From assembly GCF_009827655.1 (NCBI RefSeq), contig NZ_WTYV01000010.1:10001-59022 (forward strand): a DNA stretch of 49,022 bases, read 5' to 3'. The translations under genes and the position numbers were made by a program. The notes under the pieces are model-generated. The model was not told the origin of the DNA, did no database searches, and was given only the letters and a program-made list of their open reading frames with translations. Shown here piece after piece: positions 9,544 to 18,642 of this stretch. Each line of letters starts with the position of its first letter. The first letter of the stretch is position 1. The stretch comes from Alteraurantiacibacter buctensis. Its GTDB lineage: Bacteria > Pseudomonadota > Alphaproteobacteria > Sphingomonadales > Sphingomonadaceae.

Positions 9544-10082
9544 GCGCTTATCCGGTGGACCGCGTGCTCGACCCGGTGAAGATCGTCGACTGGGCGATCG
9601 ACACCGGCCTCTACGATATCGCCTATTCGGCCTGGGGCTGGCCGCTGGCGGAAATCGTCCATTTCACCGGCCTCACCCTGCTATTCGGCAGCGTCGGCTT
9701 CTTCGACCTGCGCCTGCTGGGCCTGTTCCGCGGCATCCCCTTTGCCGCCATGCACCGGCTGGTGCCGTTCGGCGTGATGGGCTTTGTGCTGAGCCTGGCC
9801 AGCGGCACGCTGTTCGTGGCCAGCGCGCCCGACCAGTATCTTTATAACCCCGCCTTCCAGATCAAGATGGTGCTGCTGGCGCTGGCGGGGGTGAACATGG
9901 CGGCCTTCTACCTGCTGGCGGCACGGCGCCTGCGCGGGCTGGGGCCGGATGATGCGGCCCCCTGGCAGGCCCGTGTCTTCGCCCTCGTCAGCCTGGTCTG
10001 CTGGACCGGCGTGATCGCGGCGGGCCGGGTGATCACCGCGTTCCGCCCGCCCGCCTGGTTCTGGTGCGCCTGGTGCGGCTAG
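9540..10082 (+). CDS. Small membrane protein, second of a pair
   Basis: 180 residues with about five hydrophobic segments. The first helix carries AEIVHFTGLTLLFGSVGFFDLRL, again with one histidine, and the second has MHRLVPFGVMGFVLS; these resemble conserved positions in small bacterial membrane proteins of unknown function that occur in pairs. The C-terminus ends with RPPAWFWCAWCG. It overlaps the upstream gene by four bases and the convergent downstream gene by four bases. No function is assigned. Confidence 0.78.
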   Translation: MSAYPVDRVLDPVKIVDWAIDTGLYDIAYSAWGWPLAEIVHFTGLTLLFGSVGFFDLRLLGLFRGIPFAAMHRLVPFGVMGFVLSLASGTLFVASAPDQYLYNPAFQIKMVLLALAGVNMAAFYLLAARRLRGLGPDDAAPWQARVFALVSLVCWTGVIAAGRVITAFRPPAWFWCAWCG

Positions 10083-10288
10083 GCCGCGGGCGTCCCGCCA
10101 TAGCCCGGCCACACCACCGCCTGGGCACACTTGTTCTCCCCGCGCCACCAGTCGAAATGGGTGCGCGGCGGACCATAGAGGTGCCAGCCTTCCTCCAGCG
10201 CCTGTGAAACGCGCTCGCAGAACTCGCGGTCGTCCTTGCCGGTGAGCAGACGATAGGGGAGCTTGCCGGGCGGCGGGGTGGTCGACAT
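10079..10288 (-). CDS. DUF1737 domain protein
   Basis: 69 residues. The core PYRLLTGKDDREFCERVS followed by ALEEGWHLYGPP and AQAVVWPGY matches the DUF1737 pattern, a short domain of unknown function. ATG at 10288 is preferred because GGAGA precedes it at the normal distance; an alternative GTG at 10306 overlaps the hslU stop as GTGA. Either way it follows hslU closely and is probably read from the same transcript. Nothing ties it functionally to HslUV. Confidence 0.8.
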   Translation of the reverse strand: MSTTPPPGKLPYRLLTGKDDREFCERVSQALEEGWHLYGPPRTHFDWWRGENKCAQAVVWPGYGGTPAA

Positions 10289-10302
10289 CGATCGGTCTCC
10301 GG

Positions 10303-11601
10303 TCACAGGATATACTTGCTCAAATCCGCGTTGCCCGCCAGCCCCGCCAACCTGTCGCGGACATAGGCGGCATCGATCGCCACCGTCTCGCCCTGGCGGT
10401 CCTCGGCGGTGAAGCTCAGCTCCTCGAACAGCTTTTCCATCACCGTCTGCAGCCGCCGCGCGCCGATGTTCTCGACGCTGGCGTTGACCTGTGCGGCGAT
10501 GGTGGCGACTTCGCGCACGGCGCCCTCGTCCATCGTCACGGTCATGCCCTCGGTGGCCAGCAGGGCCTGGTACTGGCTGACCAGGTTGGCCCGCGTTTCG
10601 GACAGGATGCGGACGAAGTCCTCCTCGGTCAGGCTTTGCAGCTCCACGCGGATCGGCAGGCGGCCCTGCAGTTCGGGCAGCATGTCGCTGGGCTTGGCCA
10701 CGTGGAACGCGCCAGAGGCGATGAACAGCACGTGGTCGGTCTTCATCGGGCCGTACTTGGTGGCAACCGTAGTCCCTTCGATCAGCGGCAGCAGGTCACG
10801 CTGCACGCCTTCGCGGGAAACGGAGCCGCCGCGCACGTCGGACACGGCGATCTTGTCCACCTCGTCCAGGAACACGATGCCGTTGGTTTCGGCATTGGCC
10901 AGCGCCACGCGGGCCACATCGTCTTGGTCCATGCGGCGTTCGGCCTCTTCCTCCACCAGCTTGTCCCACGCATCGGGCACCTTCAGCTTGCGGCGCTTCT
11001 TCGGCGGGCCGCCAAAGGCCTTGCCCATCATTTCGGACAGGTTGATCATCGTTGCCCCGCCGCCAAGGCCGGGAATGTCCATCTGCATCTGCGGCGCGTC
11101 GGCCACCTCGATCTCCACCTCGGTGTCGTTCATGGCGTTTTCGACGATCCGCTGGCGGAAGCTTTCGCGGGTGGCCTGGCTGGCGCTTTCGCCCACCAGC
11201 GCATTGAGCAGCCGCTCCATCGCCGCCTTGCTGGCAGCCTCGCGCACCGCTTCGCGGCGGCGGTCCTTTTCCAGCCGGATGGCTTCTTCAACCAGGTCGC
11301 GGGCGATCTGCTCCACGTCGCGGCCGACATAGCCGACCTCGGTGAACTTGGTTGCCTCCACCTTCACGAAAGGGGCATCGGCCAGCCTGGCCAGCCTGCG
11401 GCTGATCTCGGTCTTGCCGCAGCCGGTGGGGCCAATCATCAGGATGTTCTTGGGCGTGACCTCGTCGCGCAGTTCGGCGGAGAGCCTTTGCCTCCTCCAG
11501 CGATTGCGCAGGGCTACGGCCACGGCGCGCTTGGCTTCGGCCTGGCCGATGATGTGTTCGTCCAGAGCGGCGACGATTGCCTTGGGTGTCAGGTTGTCCA
11601 T
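10303..11601 (-). CDS. hslU: HslU, ATPase of the HslUV protease
   Basis: 432 residues. It unfolds and feeds substrates into the HslV peptidase. Seen here: the family start [20 protein letters not shown], Walker [10 protein letters not shown] (about 57-65), the pore-loop region [15 protein letters not shown], Walker [12 protein letters not shown], sensor segment [12 protein letters not shown] and the C-terminal tail ending KYIL that docks into HslV. The start at 11601 is chosen by this conserved N-terminus; upstream sequence in the same frame is not HslU-like. hslU is normally directly downstream of hslV, but here 548 bases containing a decayed gene on the other strand lie between them, so it may need its own promoter. 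Confidence 0.97.
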   Translation of the reverse strand: MDNLTPKAIVAALDEHIIGQAEAKRAVAVALRNRWRRQRLSAELRDEVTPKNILMIGPTGCGKTEISRRLARLADAPFVKVEATKFTEVGYVGRDVEQIARDLVEEAIRLEKDRRREAVREAASKAAMERLLNALVGESASQATRESFRQRIVENAMNDTEVEIEVADAPQMQMDIPGLGGGATMINLSEMMGKAFGGPPKKRRKLKVPDAWDKLVEEEAERRMDQDDVARVALANAETNGIVFLDEVDKIAVSDVRGGSVSREGVQRDLLPLIEGTTVATKYGPMKTDHVLFIASGAFHVAKPSDMLPELQGRLPIRVELQSLTEEDFVRILSETRANLVSQYQALLATEGMTVTMDEGAVREVATIAAQVNASVENIGARRLQTVMEKLFEELSFTAEDRQGETVAIDAAYVRDRLAGLAGNADLSKYIL

Positions 11602-11656
11602 AGGCCCCCCATGTGGCAAGCGTGCCGCGCCCCTGCAAGTCCACCCGGCCAGCGGA

Positions 11657-12139
11657 GTTCGCACCATCGCCACCCTGCCCCGCCTGCATCCGCAATTGGT
11701 GATCGCGCTGCTTGCCGCCGCCGTGGCGCTGGGGGCCGGCCTGCTACTGCTGGCCCTGCACAATGCCGACTGGCGGGGGGACGAATACACCTATCATGCC
11801 TGAGCCCGCGCGCTGGGCGACGTGCTGGCGGGGCGCACCTCGGTGGAGGCGGCGTGGCAGGTAGTTGTTGGCACCGGCTGGTTCATGCCCGGCATGTGCG
11901 CGGTGGCCGCTCCGCCGCTGGCCCTCGATCCGCAGGCCCCGTACTGGCTGCTGCGCGGCAGGGTGTGGCTGGTGAACATGGCGCCGCCGGCCACGCTGGC
12001 GGCGATCCTGCTGTGGCGGCACTGGCGCGATTGCCAGCCGGTGGTGCAGCAGGACGGCGCGGCGCGGTGGCTGGAGCGGGTGCCGCTTGCCTATGCCGTG
12101 CTGCTCGTGGCCGTGGCCGGCGCGGTGCTGCTGGCCTAG
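11657..12139 (+). pseudogene. Remnant of a membrane glycosyltransferase-like gene with an in-frame stop
   Basis: Two reading stretches in the same frame are separated only by TGA at 11801-11803. The first ends [16 protein letters not shown] after one hydrophobic helix. The second continues ARALGDVLAGRTSVEAAW and then GTGWFMPGMCAVAAPP and two more hydrophobic helices. The helix-DWRGDE-GWFMPGM layout resembles integral-membrane glycosyltransferases of 400-500 residues, but this one ends after about 160 codons, right before hslV. No ATG lies near the expected start. The evidence is for a nonsense mutation plus loss of the 3' part. Confidence 0.6.
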
Positions 12140-12149
12140 GGTCAGGACC

Positions 12150-12710
12150 CTAGATCGTTTCCACCGTCACGCGGTCATTGGTGTAGACGCACAGTTCCGC
12201 CGCCACGGCCATGGCGCGCCGGGCGATCTTCTCGGCGTCGGTCTCGTAATCGGAGAGGGCGCGGGCGGCGGCCAGGGCATAATTGCCGCCGCTGCCGATG
12301 GCGGCAATCCCGCCTTCGGGCTCCAGCACGTCGCCGTTGCCGGTCAGCACCAGCATCACCTCGGCATCGGCCACGATCATCAGGGCTTCCAGGTTGCGCA
12401 GGTACTTGTCGGTGCGCCAGTCCTTGGCCAGCTCCACCGCAGCGCGCAGCAGTTGCCCGCGATGCGCCTCAAGCTTCCTTTCCAGCCGCTCGAACAAGGT
12501 GAAGGCATCGGCGGTGGCCCCGGCAAACCCGGCGATGACCTTGCCACCCTCACCCAGCCGGCGCACCTTGCGCGCGTTGGGCTTCATCACCGTGTTGCCC
12601 ATGCTGACCTGGCCATCGCCGGCGATGACCGTGCGGCCATCGCGCTGGACGCCGATGATGGTGGTGCCGTGCCAGGGAATCAGGCCGTGGCTGTGTGCGT
12701 GATCGTTCAT
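12150..12710 (-). CDS. hslV: HslV, peptidase of the HslUV protease
   Basis: Threonine peptidase forming the double-hexamer core of HslUV in the cytoplasm. With the ATG at 12710 the protein has 186 residues; a short propeptide ([15 protein letters not shown]) precedes the catalytic Thr16 of [10 protein letters not shown]. Other family marks are [16 protein letters not shown], the [17 protein letters not shown] segment and [17 protein letters not shown]. Another in-frame start at 12719 would add three residues. It lies upstream of hslU on the same strand but is separated from it by a pseudogene. Confidence 0.96.
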   Translation of the reverse strand: MNDHAHSHGLIPWHGTTIIGVQRDGRTVIAGDGQVSMGNTVMKPNARKVRRLGEGGKVIAGFAGATADAFTLFERLERKLEAHRGQLLRAAVELAKDWRTDKYLRNLEALMIVADAEVMLVLTGNGDVLEPEGGIAAIGSGGNYALAAARALSDYETDAEKIARRAMAVAAELCVYTNDRVTVETI

Positions 12711-12773
12711 GCCGCGCATATGGGAGCCACGCCGCAGGGGTGCAAGAACGCGCGACTTACGGGAAGGCGGGGC

Positions 12774-13244
12774 TTACTGCCCGCCCGCGCCGCCGGCCCC
12801 GCCGCCCATGCCCGCCGCGCCGACCGTGCCGATATTGCCGAACAGGTCCTGCAGGAAGGTGCGGTGGCGGCCCAGGGTGGGCGTCTTGTCGCTGTCGGGA
12901 TCCAGGCGGACGACGTTTTCCATCCCCGTCTGGTCCATGCGGGTGACATTGCCCGCCGCGTCAAAATGCACGGCCAGCACGCGGTGCGTGGCAATGCGCG
13001 GGCGGGTGAAGGGGGCCTGCTCGGTCCGGCTGGCGACATAGTACCACACCGGCTCACCAAACTGGCTGGTCAGCGTGGGGCGGCCCAGCGTGCCCTGCAC
13101 CGATTCGCGGTTGTCCAGCCCCGGCTGGACCGCGGCGACCAACACCTCGTCCACCAGGTAGCCGCGCGAAGCCTCGATCGAGGAGCAGCCGGTGGCCAGC
13201 AATCCGAAGCCAGCCGCGACCGCGATCCGCACGAAGCTCTGCAT
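12774..13244 (-). CDS. bamE: BamE-like outer-membrane assembly lipoprotein
   Basis: 156 residues. The N-terminus is a lipoprotein signal with lipobox LATGC (Cys20), so it is anchored in the outer membrane. The SmpA/OmlA domain follows: the helix-start PGLDNRESVQGTLGRPT, then WYYVASRTE, and VLAVHFDAAGNVTRMD. BamE helps the BAM complex insert beta-barrel proteins. The last 20 residues are glycine-rich and not part of the domain. It is divergent from the bc1 chaperone gene; the 210 bases between contain a GCCCGCCTTGCGGGC hairpin (about 13,274-13,288). Confidence 0.88.
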   Translation of the reverse strand: MQSFVRIAVAAGFGLLATGCSSIEASRGYLVDEVLVAAVQPGLDNRESVQGTLGRPTLTSQFGEPVWYYVASRTEQAPFTRPRIATHRVLAVHFDAAGNVTRMDQTGMENVVRLDPDSDKTPTLGRHRTFLQDLFGNIGTVGAAGMGGGAGGAGGQ

Positions 13245-13454
13245 GGTGTCCTATCCGTCCTTCGATCGGCCGGGGCTTTCGCCCGCCTTGCGGGCGCGGC
13301 AACCCGGCCACATATTACCTTGGTCCAAGCCTTAGGGGCTGGCGCGCGCCGGCGCAATGCCGGTGGCGGCGGCTTGGCGTGAAAGGCTTGAACCGCCGCT
13401 TAACCGGGCGCATGGCCCGCCCGTCAACCCGTCTTCAGGAGCCTGTGGCTGCCC

Positions 13455-13976
13455 ATGTCCTTTCTTTCCCGCCTGCTGGGCACCGGCCCCGATCCGCGCA
13501 GCGAACTGGTGCCGCTTTGGCACCGCGTGATCGAGCTGAGCCGGACGCCCGAATTCTATGCCCGCCACGGCGTGGCCGACACGGTCGACGGGCGTTTCGA
13601 CATGGTCACCACCATGCTGGCCGTCACCATGCTGCGGATGGAGCAGACCCCGGCGCTGGCCGCCCGCTGCGCGCTGCTGACCGAACTGTTTGTGGAGGAC
13701 ATGGACGGCCAGCTGCGCGAATCCGGCGTGGGTGACCTGGTGGTCGGCAAGCACATGGGCAAGCTGATGGCCGCGCTGGGCGGCCGCATGGGGGCGCTGC
13801 GCGATGCCTTTGCCGCCGGCGGGGTTGAACCGGTGGCGCAAGCGCTGGAACGCAACCACCACTGGCGCGAAGGCGGCGGCGACCCAGCGGGCCTGGCCGC
13901 AGGCGTGCTGGCCTATCGCGACGCCCTGGCCGCGGCCTCTGAGGACGAGATCGGCAAGGGACGGATCAGCCTGTGA
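13455..13976 (+). CDS. Ubiquinol-cytochrome c chaperone family protein
   Basis: 173 residues, helical and soluble. The segments VDGRFDMVTTMLAVTMLRM, LTELFVEDMDGQLRESGVGD and KHMGKLMAALGGR are typical of the CBP3/UQCC1-like family that assists assembly of the cytochrome bc1 complex. ATG at 13455 follows CAGGAG at a suitable distance. It overlaps the YceD-like gene by four bases (GTGA), an arrangement common in alphaproteobacteria. Confidence 0.9.
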   Translation: MSFLSRLLGTGPDPRSELVPLWHRVIELSRTPEFYARHGVADTVDGRFDMVTTMLAVTMLRMEQTPALAARCALLTELFVEDMDGQLRESGVGDLVVGKHMGKLMAALGGRMGALRDAFAAGGVEPVAQALERNHHWREGGGDPAGLAAGVLAYRDALAAASEDEIGKGRISL

Positions 13977-14494
13977 CCGCTCCGGAATTCAGCCGCGCCT
14001 TCGATCCGCGCCACCTGGCCGATGCCGCGCAGCACCTGGTGGCAAACGAGGCGGAACGCGCGGCGCTGGCCAGGCGGTTCTCGCTGGTGGCCATCGACCG
14101 GCTGGAGGCCACCGTTTCCCTGGTGGCCGAGGGCGAGCGGGTGAAGGTGACGGGCGAACTTTCGGCCGACGTCGTGCAAAGCTGCGCGGTGACCGGCGAT
14201 GACCTGCCGGTGGCCATCAGCGAGCCGCTGGCCTTCACCTTCGTGCCCACCGCCACGCCATCTGCGGCCGGCGAGGAAGTGGAACTGGCGGCCGAGGAGC
14301 TGGACGAAATCCCCTATGACGGCGCGCTGGTGGACGTGGGCGAAGCCGTGGCCGAGGAGCTGGCCCTGGCCATCGATCCCTATGCCGAGGGCCCCGGCGC
14401 CGACGAATACCGTCGCCAGTACAACCTCGATGACGAAGGGCCAAAGGGCGCGCTGGCCGAAGGGCTGGCCGCGCTGCTGGGCAAGAAGGACTGA
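13973..14494 (+). CDS. YceD / DUF177 family protein
   Basis: 173 residues. The pattern VTGELSADVVQSCAVTGDDLPV, followed by an acidic linker and then VDVGEAVAEELALAIDPY, is the DUF177 (YceD) signature. The family is linked to ribosomal RNA processing and large-subunit assembly. The paired cysteines of typical members are reduced here to one (VVQSCAVTG). A GTG start at 13973 overlaps the preceding stop. rpmF, often downstream, is absent: the next gene is ssb on the opposite strand. Confidence 0.87.
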   Translation: MTAPEFSRAFDPRHLADAAQHLVANEAERAALARRFSLVAIDRLEATVSLVAEGERVKVTGELSADVVQSCAVTGDDLPVAISEPLAFTFVPTATPSAAGEEVELAAEELDEIPYDGALVDVGEAVAEELALAIDPYAEGPGADEYRRQYNLDDEGPKGALAEGLAALLGKKD

Positions 14495-14508
14495 GGACAC
14501 AACGAAAA

Positions 14509-14533
14509 GGGCCGGAGCTTGCGCCCCGGCCCC
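14509..14533. terminator. Hairpin between convergent yceD and ssb
   Basis: GGGCCGG and CCGGCCC flank a ten-base loop, 15 bases after the yceD stop and about 26 bases after the end of ssb on the other strand. There is an AAAA run before and no strong T-run after it on the plus strand; read from the ssb side the hairpin is followed by a TTTT run. It probably serves both genes. Confidence 0.55.
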
Positions 14534-14558
14534 TGTTTCCGCCTGATGGTATGCCCGA

Positions 14559-15113
14559 TCAGAACGGGATGTCATCGTCCAGGTCGTCGCCGAAGCTGGA
14601 GCCGCCGCCAGCGCCACCGCCCTGGTTCCAGCCGCCACCCGCTGCGCTTCCGCCCGAGGACGAGCCGCCGCGCGATCCGCCGCCCCCCGAACCGCCAGAG
14701 CCCCAGTCGTCACCGCCGGACATGCCGCCGCCGCCGCTGCGCTGGCCGCCACCGCCGCCCTGCGGGCCATCGAGCATGGTCATCACGCCGCCCATGCCGC
14801 CCACCGATACCTCGGTGGTATAGCGGTCATTGCCGTTGGCATCCTGCCACTTGCGGGTGCGCAGCTGGCCTTCGATGTAGACCTTGCTGCCCTTGCGCAG
14901 GTAGCGCTCGGCCACGCCCACCAGCCCTTCGGACTGGAGCACGACCGTATGCCACTCGGTCCGCTCCTTGCGTTCACCGGTCTGGCGGTCCTTCCAGTTC
15001 TCGCTGGTGGCGATGCGCAGGTTGCAGATCTTGCCGCCGTTCTGGAAGCTCTTCACTTCCGGGTCGGCGCCCAGGTTGCCGATCAGGATTACCTTGTTGA
15101 CGCTGCCCGCCAT
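14559..15113 (-). CDS. ssb: Single-stranded DNA-binding protein
   Basis: 184 residues. An OB-fold domain (about 1-112) starts [19 protein letters not shown] and continues with [30 protein letters not shown] and YTTEVSV. A long Gly/Ser-rich disordered tail leads to the acidic tip DDLDDDIPF that recruits replication and repair partners. SSB coats single-stranded DNA as a tetramer. The tail is longer in glycine than usual but the functional tip is intact. Confidence 0.97.
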   Translation of the reverse strand: MAGSVNKVILIGNLGADPEVKSFQNGGKICNLRIATSENWKDRQTGERKERTEWHTVVLQSEGLVGVAERYLRKGSKVYIEGQLRTRKWQDANGNDRYTTEVSVGGMGGVMTMLDGPQGGGGGQRSGGGGMSGGDDWGSGGSGGGGSRGGSSSGGSAAGGGWNQGGGAGGGSSFGDDLDDDIPF

Positions 15114-15189
15114 CGAATCATGTCCTCTCTTGGATAGGCGGATGGCCTAGCCAATCGGGGCCGGATGGCAAAGGCCGGTGCGGTGGGTT

Positions 15190-17076
15190 TTACCCAAGCC
15201 CCAGCGCCACCGCCGTCCAATAGGTCAGCCCGGCAAAGATATAGGCGAGGCCGAACAGGTAGCCCATCATCACCATTGGCCATTTCCAGCCGTTGGTCTC
15301 GCGCCGCGCGACCGCGATGGTGCTGAGGCACTGCGGGGCTAAGACGAACCAGGCGAGGAAGGCCAGCGCGGTTGCCAGCGACCAGTCTGCCGCCAGCCGG
15401 GGGCCGAGCGCCTGGGCCTGGGCATCCTCGTCCGCCGCGTCCACGGCATAGGTGGTGGCCAGGCTGGCCACGGCTACCTCGCGCGCGGCCATGGCGGGAA
15501 TCAAGCTCAGCGCGATCTCGTGGTTGAAGCCGATCGGCTCCACGATCACTTCCAGCCCGCTGGCGATCTGGCCGGCAATGCTCGCCTCGCTCTGGCTCTC
15601 GCCGGGGCCGGCCTTGGGAAAGCTCAGCAGCAGCCACAGGACCACGGTGACGGTGAAGATGATCGTGCCCGCGCGGCGCAGGAAGATCCACGCCCGCTGC
15701 CACAGGCCCAGCAACAGGTCGCCCAGCGGCGGCCACTGGTACTTGGGCATTTCCATGATGAAGCCGCTGGCCGCCCCCTTGGTCACCGTGCGGCGCAGCA
15801 CCAGCGCGGCCAGCATGGCCCCCACGATGCCCGCCACGTACAGGCCGAACAGCACCAGCCCCTGCAGGCCGATGCCCGGCCCTACGGCGGTGGCGGGGAT
15901 GAAGGCGGCGATGATCACGGCATAGACCGGCAGGCGGGCCGAGCAGGTCATCAGCGGGGCGATCAGGATGGTGGTCAGCCGGTCCTTCGGGTCAGCGATG
16001 GAGCGGGTGGCCATGATGCCGGGGATGGCGCAGGCAAAGCTGGACAGCAGCGGAATGAAGCTGCGGCCAGACAGGCCGACATAGGCCATCAGCCGGTCCA
16101 TGATGAAGGCGGCCCGCGCCATATAGCCCGATTGCTCCATCGCCAGGATGAAGGCGAACAGGATCACGATCTGCGGCAGGAACACCACCACGCTGCCCAC
16201 GCCGCTGAGGACGCCTTGCGTGATGAAATCCTGCACGAAGCCCGCCGGCACGGTGGCCACGGTCAGGTCGATCAGCCAGCCCACCACGCCTTCCAGTGCA
16301 TCGGCAAAGGGGGTGGCCCAGGCAAACACCGCCTGGAAGATCACGAACAGCAGGGCAAACAGGATCAGCGGCCCGGCCCAGGGGTGCAACAGCACCTTGT
16401 CGAGCCGCGCGTGCAGCCGGCGGGCGTGGCTTTCGGACAGGATCGCGCCTGCCGCCATGGCGTGGGCGGCCACACGCCGTTCGGTCAGGCCCAGGCGTTC
16501 CACCTTGTGCCGCAGGGTCATGTCCTGCCCGGCAGAAGCGGCAATGGCGGCGGTCAGTTCCGCCAGCCCGCGGCGGCGCACGGCCACGGTGGGCACCACC
16601 GGCACGCCCAGCGCATCGGCCAGGGCAGCGGGATCCAGCGCCAGCCCGTCGCGCTCGGCCATGTCGACCATGTTCAGCGCCACCACGGTGGGGCGCTTCA
16701 GGGCGATGATCTCCTGGGCGAAGACAAGGTGCTGTTCCAGGTTGCCGGCATCCAGCACCAGCACGATGGTATCGGGCGCAGCCTCGCCGGCGAAGCGGCC
16801 CATGACCACGTTGGCGGTCACCTCCTCGTCCGGGCTGCTGGCATCCAGCGCATAGGAGCCGGGCAGGTCGATCAGTTCCGCCGTGGTGCCATCGGGCAGG
16901 GCCACGCGGCCGCTTTTGCGTTCCACCGTGACGCCCGGATAATTGGCGATCTTCTGGCGCGCGCCGGTGAGGGCATTGAACAGCGCGCTCTTGCCGGCAT
17001 TGGGGTTGCCGACGAGGGCCACCACGCGGGGGGCGGCGGCAGCCTGCGGGGCGGTTGCGGGATCGGCCTCGCTCAC
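15190..17076 (-). CDS. feoB: FeoB, ferrous iron transporter
   Basis: 628 residues. The N-terminal G domain has G1 GNPNAGKS (23-30), the switch region YPGVTVERKSG, G3 DLPGSYAL and G4 LNMVD. A membrane domain with two Gate-type repeats follows, including QSGYMARAAFIMDR, the FACAIPGIMATRSI segment and TCSARLPVY; the cysteines there are expected in the Fe(II) path. It imports Fe(II) into the cytoplasm. GTG at 17076 overlaps the feoA stop (GTGA), so the two are coupled. A Fur-like palindrome lies upstream of feoA. No feoC is seen. Confidence 0.96.
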   Translation of the reverse strand: MSEADPATAPQAAAAPRVVALVGNPNAGKSALFNALTGARQKIANYPGVTVERKSGRVALPDGTTAELIDLPGSYALDASSPDEEVTANVVMGRFAGEAAPDTIVLVLDAGNLEQHLVFAQEIIALKRPTVVALNMVDMAERDGLALDPAALADALGVPVVPTVAVRRRGLAELTAAIAASAGQDMTLRHKVERLGLTERRVAAHAMAAGAILSESHARRLHARLDKVLLHPWAGPLILFALLFVIFQAVFAWATPFADALEGVVGWLIDLTVATVPAGFVQDFITQGVLSGVGSVVVFLPQIVILFAFILAMEQSGYMARAAFIMDRLMAYVGLSGRSFIPLLSSFACAIPGIMATRSIADPKDRLTTILIAPLMTCSARLPVYAVIIAAFIPATAVGPGIGLQGLVLFGLYVAGIVGAMLAALVLRRTVTKGAASGFIMEMPKYQWPPLGDLLLGLWQRAWIFLRRAGTIIFTVTVVLWLLLSFPKAGPGESQSEASIAGQIASGLEVIVEPIGFNHEIALSLIPAMAAREVAVASLATTYAVDAADEDAQAQALGPRLAADWSLATALAFLAWFVLAPQCLSTIAVARRETNGWKWPMVMMGYLFGLAYIFAGLTYWTAVALGLG

Positions 17077-17312
17077 AGTTCGCGCACCGTCATGGCGCGG
17101 GCATGGACGCGGCGCAGGGCCACGGTCATCCGCCCGATCAGCACGGCGATGGGATCCTTGCCGCCAAACACCCCGCGATGGGCAATGGCCACCCGCGCCC
17201 CGGCATCCAGCCCCAGCGCCTGCAGGCGCTTGGCCTCATCCGGGGCAAGCGCGGTCCAATCCACCGAGACGATCTCGGCGCGGGTGAGCGGGGGCAGGGT
17301 ATCGAGTGTCAT
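17073..17312 (-). CDS. feoA: FeoA, SH3-like partner of FeoB
   Basis: 79 residues. The FeoA fold is recognisable from LTRAEIVSVDWTAL, the conserved turn RLQALGLDAGARV and the final VALRRVHARAMTV. It is a small cytoplasmic protein that stimulates FeoB. The ATG at 17312 was chosen because the domain begins there and the upstream frame contains the putative Fur site and a lower-GC stretch. It overlaps feoB by four bases. Confidence 0.92.
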   Translation of the reverse strand: MTLDTLPPLTRAEIVSVDWTALAPDEAKRLQALGLDAGARVAIAHRGVFGGKDPIAVLIGRMTVALRRVHARAMTVREL

Positions 17313-17358
17313 CGGTGCAGGAACTCCCGGCAACGGCGGTTGCCAGACCTGCGGACTA

Positions 17359-17377
17359 ATTGCAACTGCTTCGCAAT
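17359..17377. promoter_or_regulatory. Fur-like palindrome upstream of feoAB
   Basis: ATTGCAACTGCTTCGCAAT has the ATTGC...GCAAT arms and length expected of an alphaproteobacterial Fur site, although the centre is imperfect. It lies 47 bases upstream of the feoA start and is the natural place for iron repression. The match is by eye. Confidence 0.45.
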
Positions 17378-17500
17378 AAGATGATACAGATCGAGGGAGG
17401 GAGGGGTGGTTTGCGTGCGCCGCCACCTTGATCTGGGCGCGCGAAAGCTGCCTGTCCGCTAACGACCCCATTGCGGACTCGAGACCAGTACCTTTGCAGT

Positions 17501-17905
17501 CTAAGCTCGCAGACTAATCGGACGCGCAAGGCTTTGAACGATGCGGCACTCTCCAATCCGATCGGCATGACATGACTGGATCACTCGGCCGAGCTCGTCT
17601 CGCAGAGTAGCCAGATCTTCGATTTTTCGCTCGACTTCGGCGAGCTGTTCGCGCGCGAGTTGGTCGATCTCATCACAAGGTTTGTCATCATGATCGGACA
17701 AGGCAATCAGCTCGCGTACCTGGGCCATGCTGAAACCCAGCTCCCGTGCTCGACGTATGAAAGTTAGCTTCACGACATGATCGTCGGAATAGTCGCGATA
17801 GTTACTGTCCGTCCGGTCTGCGACCGGCAGAATGCCCTCGCGTTCGTAATACCTTATCGTCTCGGCCTTAGTGCCCGTGGCTTGCGCCAAATCGCCGATA
17901 CGCAT
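17501..17905 (-). CDS. cadR: CadR/PbrR-type MerR regulator (Cd/Pb/Zn)
   Basis: 134 residues. The MerR winged helix starts MRIGDLAQATGTKAETIRYYEREG, followed by a dimerisation helix. The metal-binding cysteines are Cys77 (DDKPCDEI), Cys112 and Cys120 (SCHADRIGECR). A cysteine at 77 marks sensors of divalent soft metals, as in CadR and ZntR, rather than Cu(I). It would twist the divergent promoter at 17,909-17,939 on metal binding. The gene is lower in GC than feoA next to it, consistent with transfer. Confidence 0.9.
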   Translation of the reverse strand: MRIGDLAQATGTKAETIRYYEREGILPVADRTDSNYRDYSDDHVVKLTFIRRARELGFSMAQVRELIALSDHDDKPCDEIDQLAREQLAEVERKIEDLATLRDELGRVIQSCHADRIGECRIVQSLARPISLRA

Positions 17906-17908
17906 CGC

Positions 17909-17939
17909 TTGACCTTGTAGTTGCTACAAGGCGCATATG
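17909..17939 (+). promoter_or_regulatory. MerR-family operator and promoter with 19-bp spacer
   Basis: -35 TTGACC (17909-17914) and -10 CATATG (17934-17939) are 19 bases apart, the over-long spacer typical of MerR-regulated promoters. The spacer region holds the perfect inverted repeat CCTTGTAG-TTG-CTACAAGG (17913-17931). It drives the CDF-like gene to the right. An ATG at 17937 lies inside the -10 and cannot be the start of that gene. Confidence 0.8.
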
Positions 17940-17972
17940 TCCTCGCGACTCGAACGTTGCAAGGAGAGCGGC

Positions 17973-18593
17973 ATGGCAAAATCCTGCTGCCAAACACCCG
18001 AACCTGACAATTCTGCACAAAACAACCCGCAGTGGCGACGTATCCTCTGGGTCGCTATGCTGGCCAACCTAGCCATGTTCCTGGTGGAAATCTTCGCAGG
18101 GATCGCGGCAGACTCCCGCTCTCTTCAAGCCGATGCGCTGGATTTCTTCGGGGACGCCGCAAACTATGCGGTCAGCCTTGGGGTGGCAGGGATGACCCTC
18201 GCTTGGCGCGCCAGAGCGGCATTATTGAAGGCCGCATCCATGCTCGCGTTTGGCCTAGGGGTCCTAGGCTTTGCGCTTCACGGTTTGATCATAGGCGCAA
18301 ATCCAGAACCACAGACGATGGGCCTTGTCGGAGCACTTGCCCTGCTGGTCAATGTAGCCGTCGCAGTCCTGCTTTTCCGCTTTCGCGGCGGTGATGCCAA
18401 CATGCGGTCGGTCTGGCTCTGCTCTCGCAATGACGCGATCGGCAATGTTGCTGTCATCGTTGCAGCAATCGGCGTTTTTGGCACCGGCAGCGCCTGGCCC
18501 GATCTGCTTGTTGCCGCAATCATGGCCCTCTTGGCGATCTGGAGTAGTGCCGAAGTGTTCGCACAAGCTCGCCGGGAACTGGCGTCGGGCTGA
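17973..18593 (+). CDS. Short CDF-like cation exporter
   Basis: 206 residues, six hydrophobic segments. Acidic metal-site candidates of cation diffusion facilitators appear in helix two (QADALDFFGDAANYAVSL) and helix five (SRNDAIGNVAVIV). The cytoplasmic C-terminal domain of full CDF proteins (about 300 residues) is missing, as in other short members found with CadR. A CC pair at residues 5-6 may bind metal. Start at 17973: it has AAGGAGAG upstream and lies after the MerR-type promoter. Regulated by the adjacent CadR; expected cargo Cd(II), Zn(II) or similar. Confidence 0.82.
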   Translation: MAKSCCQTPEPDNSAQNNPQWRRILWVAMLANLAMFLVEIFAGIAADSRSLQADALDFFGDAANYAVSLGVAGMTLAWRARAALLKAASMLAFGLGVLGFALHGLIIGANPEPQTMGLVGALALLVNVAVAVLLFRFRGGDANMRSVWLCSRNDAIGNVAVIVAAIGVFGTGSAWPDLLVAAIMALLAIWSSAEVFAQARRELASG

Positions 18594-18642
18594 GAAGCAA
18601 GTTCCCCCAATCAATTCCACACTATTTTGAAAGACTTCCCCT

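Noticed and set aside
17937..17972. ATG at 17937 as start of the CDF-like exporter
   Set aside because: It overlaps the -10 of the CadR-type promoter; the ATG at 17973 has a good ribosome site.
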